A DNA stretch of 16,321 nucleotides from Lachnospiraceae bacterium UBA7598 (GTDB lineage: Bacteria; Bacillota; Clostridia; Lachnospirales; Lachnospiraceae), in contig DLQV01000274.1 of the NCBI GenBank assembly GCA_002474415.1, positions 1 through 16,321 on the forward strand, in the 5' to 3' direction. The position numbers and the translations under genes are program-made. Within the stretch, counting starts at the first letter, position 1; each line of letters opens with the position of its first letter. The notes under the pieces were generated by a model. The model was not told the DNA's origin, searched no databases, and saw only the letters and a list, made by a program, of their open reading frames with translations. Of the stretch, positions 14,852 to 16,321 are shown piece by piece.

Positions 14852-15952
14852 ATGGAATGTCAAATTGGTGTGATCTCAGGAGACGGTATTGGACCAGAGA
14901 TCGTTACAGAGGCAAAAAAAGTATTAGACCAGATTGGAAAAAAATATGGTCATTCATTTCACTATACGGATATCCTGATGGGTGGATGCTCGATTGATGC
15001 AACCGGAGTTCCTTTGACTGATGAAGCGATTGCAGCAGCAAAAGCAAGTGATGCGGTACTTATGGGATCTATCGGGGGAAATACTTCCACATCCCCGTGG
15101 TATAAATTAGCACCGGAGCTTCGTCCGGAGGCAGGACTTTTAAAACTGCGCAAATCGCTCAACCTGTTTGCAAACCTTCGCCCGGCATATTTATATGAAG
15201 AATTAAAGGCTGCATGTCCGCTGCGCGATGATATCATCGGAACAGGATTTGATATGATGATTATGCGTGAACTGACAGGCGGTTTGTATTTCGGAGCGCG
15301 AAAGACAGAGGAAGTAGATGGCGTGACGACAGCTACGGATACACTTACTTATAATGAAAATGAAATCCGCAGAATTGCAAAGCGCGGTTTTGACATTGCA
15401 ATGAAGCGCCGCAAAAAGGTAACTTCCGTGGATAAGGCAAATGTGTTGGATTCATCCCGTCTCTGGAGAAAAATCGTAGAAGAAGTTGCAAAAGATTATC
15501 CGGAAGTAACGTATGAGCATATGCTTGTCGATAACTGTGCAATGCAGCTTGTGAAAGATCCAAAACAGTTTGACGTGATTCTGACAGAGAACATGTTTGG
15601 AGATATTTTATCCGACGAGGCTTCCATGGTGACCGGTTCCATCGGTATGTTATCATCCGCAAGTTTAAATGATACCAAATTTGGTCTGTACGAGCCAAGT
15701 GGCGGATCTGCACCGGATATTGCTGGAAAAGGCATTGCCAATCCGATTGCAACCATTTTAAGTGCAGCCATGATGCTTCGCTATACATTTGATCTTGACA
15801 AAGAGGCTGATGCGATTGAGAATGCCGTAAAACAGGTATTAAAAGAAGGATATCGTACCATTGACATCATGCCGCAGGCAGGAGAGAGCACAGAAGGGAT
15901 CGAACAGGTTGGCACAGCAAAGATGGGCGACCTGATCGCAGAGAGAGTTTAA
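14852..15952 (+). CDS. leuB: 3-isopropylmalate dehydrogenase
   Basis: LeuB oxidatively decarboxylates 3-isopropylmalate with NAD+ in leucine biosynthesis. The 366-aa product is full length, with the beta-decarboxylating dehydrogenase residues in register. Arg100, Arg110 and Arg139 bind substrate, Tyr146 ([11 protein letters not shown]) and Lys195 (SVDKANVL) are catalytic, and Asp227, Asp251 and Asp255 ([11 protein letters not shown]) bind the metal. The adenine-binding end [14 protein letters not shown] is at about 285-298. [13 protein letters not shown] (98-111) is the isopropylmalate rather than isocitrate type. The RBS is GAGGA (14841-14845). ilvD starts 12 nt after the stop, so they form an operon. 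leuA and leuCD are not in the window. Confidence 0.97.
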   Translation: MECQIGVISGDGIGPEIVTEAKKVLDQIGKKYGHSFHYTDILMGGCSIDATGVPLTDEAIAAAKASDAVLMGSIGGNTSTSPWYKLAPELRPEAGLLKLRKSLNLFANLRPAYLYEELKAACPLRDDIIGTGFDMMIMRELTGGLYFGARKTEEVDGVTTATDTLTYNENEIRRIAKRGFDIAMKRRKKVTSVDKANVLDSSRLWRKIVEEVAKDYPEVTYEHMLVDNCAMQLVKDPKQFDVILTENMFGDILSDEASMVTGSIGMLSSASLNDTKFGLYEPSGGSAPDIAGKGIANPIATILSAAMMLRYTFDLDKEADAIENAVKQVLKEGYRTIDIMPQAGESTEGIEQVGTAKMGDLIAERV

Positions 15953-15964
15953 GGAGAACATAAT

Positions 15965-16321
15965 ATGATAAGTGATAACGCAAGGAGCGGTATGCAGCAG
16001 GCTCCGGCGCGCAGTCTTTTCAATGCGCTCGGATTTACCGCAGAAGAATTAAAAAAACCAATGGTCGGAATTGTAAGTTCCTACAATGAGATTGTTCCTG
16101 GCCATATGAATATTGATAAAATTGTAAATGCCGTAAAACTCGGTGTTGCGGAAGCCGGTGGCGTACCGGTTGTATTCCCGGCAATCGCTGTATGTGATGG
16201 TATTGCCATGGGACATGTCGGCATGAAATATTCTCTGGTTACCAGAGATCTGATTGCAGATTCCACAGAGTGTATGGCCATCGCTCATCAGTTTGATGCA
16301 CTGGTTATGGTGCCAAACTGT
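15965..16321 (+). CDS. ilvD: Dihydroxy-acid dehydratase (N-terminal part; 3' end outside window)
   Basis: IlvD dehydrates 2,3-dihydroxy-isovalerate and the methylvalerate analogue in valine, isoleucine and leucine synthesis, using an Fe-S cluster. The first 119 codons are visible, up to the right edge. They include the N-terminal [10 protein letters not shown], then [43 protein letters not shown] and VMVPNC, whose last Cys is a conserved cluster ligand. The position of a third Cys in the [2Fe-2S] subgroup is occupied by Gly-His (VPGHM), as in the E. coli [4Fe-4S] type; this cluster call is inference. AAGGAG (15951-15956) overlaps the leuB stop codon, indicating tight coupling. Confidence 0.95.
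   Translation, partial: MISDNARSGMQQAPARSLFNALGFTAEELKKPMVGIVSSYNEIVPGHMNIDKIVNAVKLGVAEAGGVPVVFPAIAVCDGIAMGHVGMKYSLVTRDLIADSTECMAIAHQFDALVMVPNC

Noticed and set aside
1-16321. CRISPR arrays, insertion sequences, prophage or defence modules
   Set aside because: I saw no regularly spaced direct repeats, transposase or integrase-like proteins, or tRNA-associated attachment sites. All sizeable genes are accounted for by core functions plus one surface protein.

Overview
The window looks like core chromosome of a Gram-positive anaerobe of the class Clostridia, most likely a Lachnospiraceae relative. The evidence is a PolC-type DNA polymerase III, the Firmicutes cluster ireB-ruvX-yrzB, a single RNase J, moderate GC, strong AGGAGG-type ribosome binding sites and housekeeping promoters with 17-18 nt spacers. 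The genus is an inference from gene order and protein style; no rRNA is present to confirm it. I see no tRNA, rRNA, CRISPR array, insertion sequence, prophage or defence island.

Layout. (1) 1-2477: 3' part of polC, cut by the left edge. (2) 2483-7351: a co-directional housekeeping run with its own candidate promoter: ireB (Ser/Thr-kinase-controlled phosphoprotein), ruvX, a DUF1292 gene, rnj (RNase J), a 58-aa one-helix membrane protein, trmR and trhP. The last two act in succession on wobble U34 of tRNA (hydroxylation, then methylation). The order follows the Bacillus subtilis yrzL-yrrK-yrzB-yrrL-yrrM-yrrO neighbourhood. RNase J is inserted, and the 58-aa protein sits where mltG (yrrL) is expected. 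(3) 7352-10055: a monocistronic secreted 844-aa Ig-like surface protein, with a promoter carrying an inverted repeat and an intrinsic terminator. (4) 10091-11191: aroC on the minus strand, sharing the bidirectional terminator at its 3' end. (5) 11192-14249: a divergent regulatory gap in which the aroC promoter and the promoter of a cytoplasmic GH13 maltodextrin hydrolase overlap, followed by the hydrolase and tgt (queuosine pathway). (6) 14265-14688: yajC with its own promoter and terminator. (7) 14689-16321: leuB and the 5' part of ilvD, a branched-chain amino acid operon behind a good promoter, with a perfect palindrome upstream.

Two tRNA anticodon-modification units (trmR/trhP at U34 and tgt at G34) lie about 6 kb apart. 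Most genes are ordinary core functions. I did not find a clearly new multi-gene system. The points most worth a second look are the apparent MltG stub, the mutually overlapping aroC/amylase promoters, the inverted repeat over the surface-protein promoter, and the uncharacterised surface protein itself.
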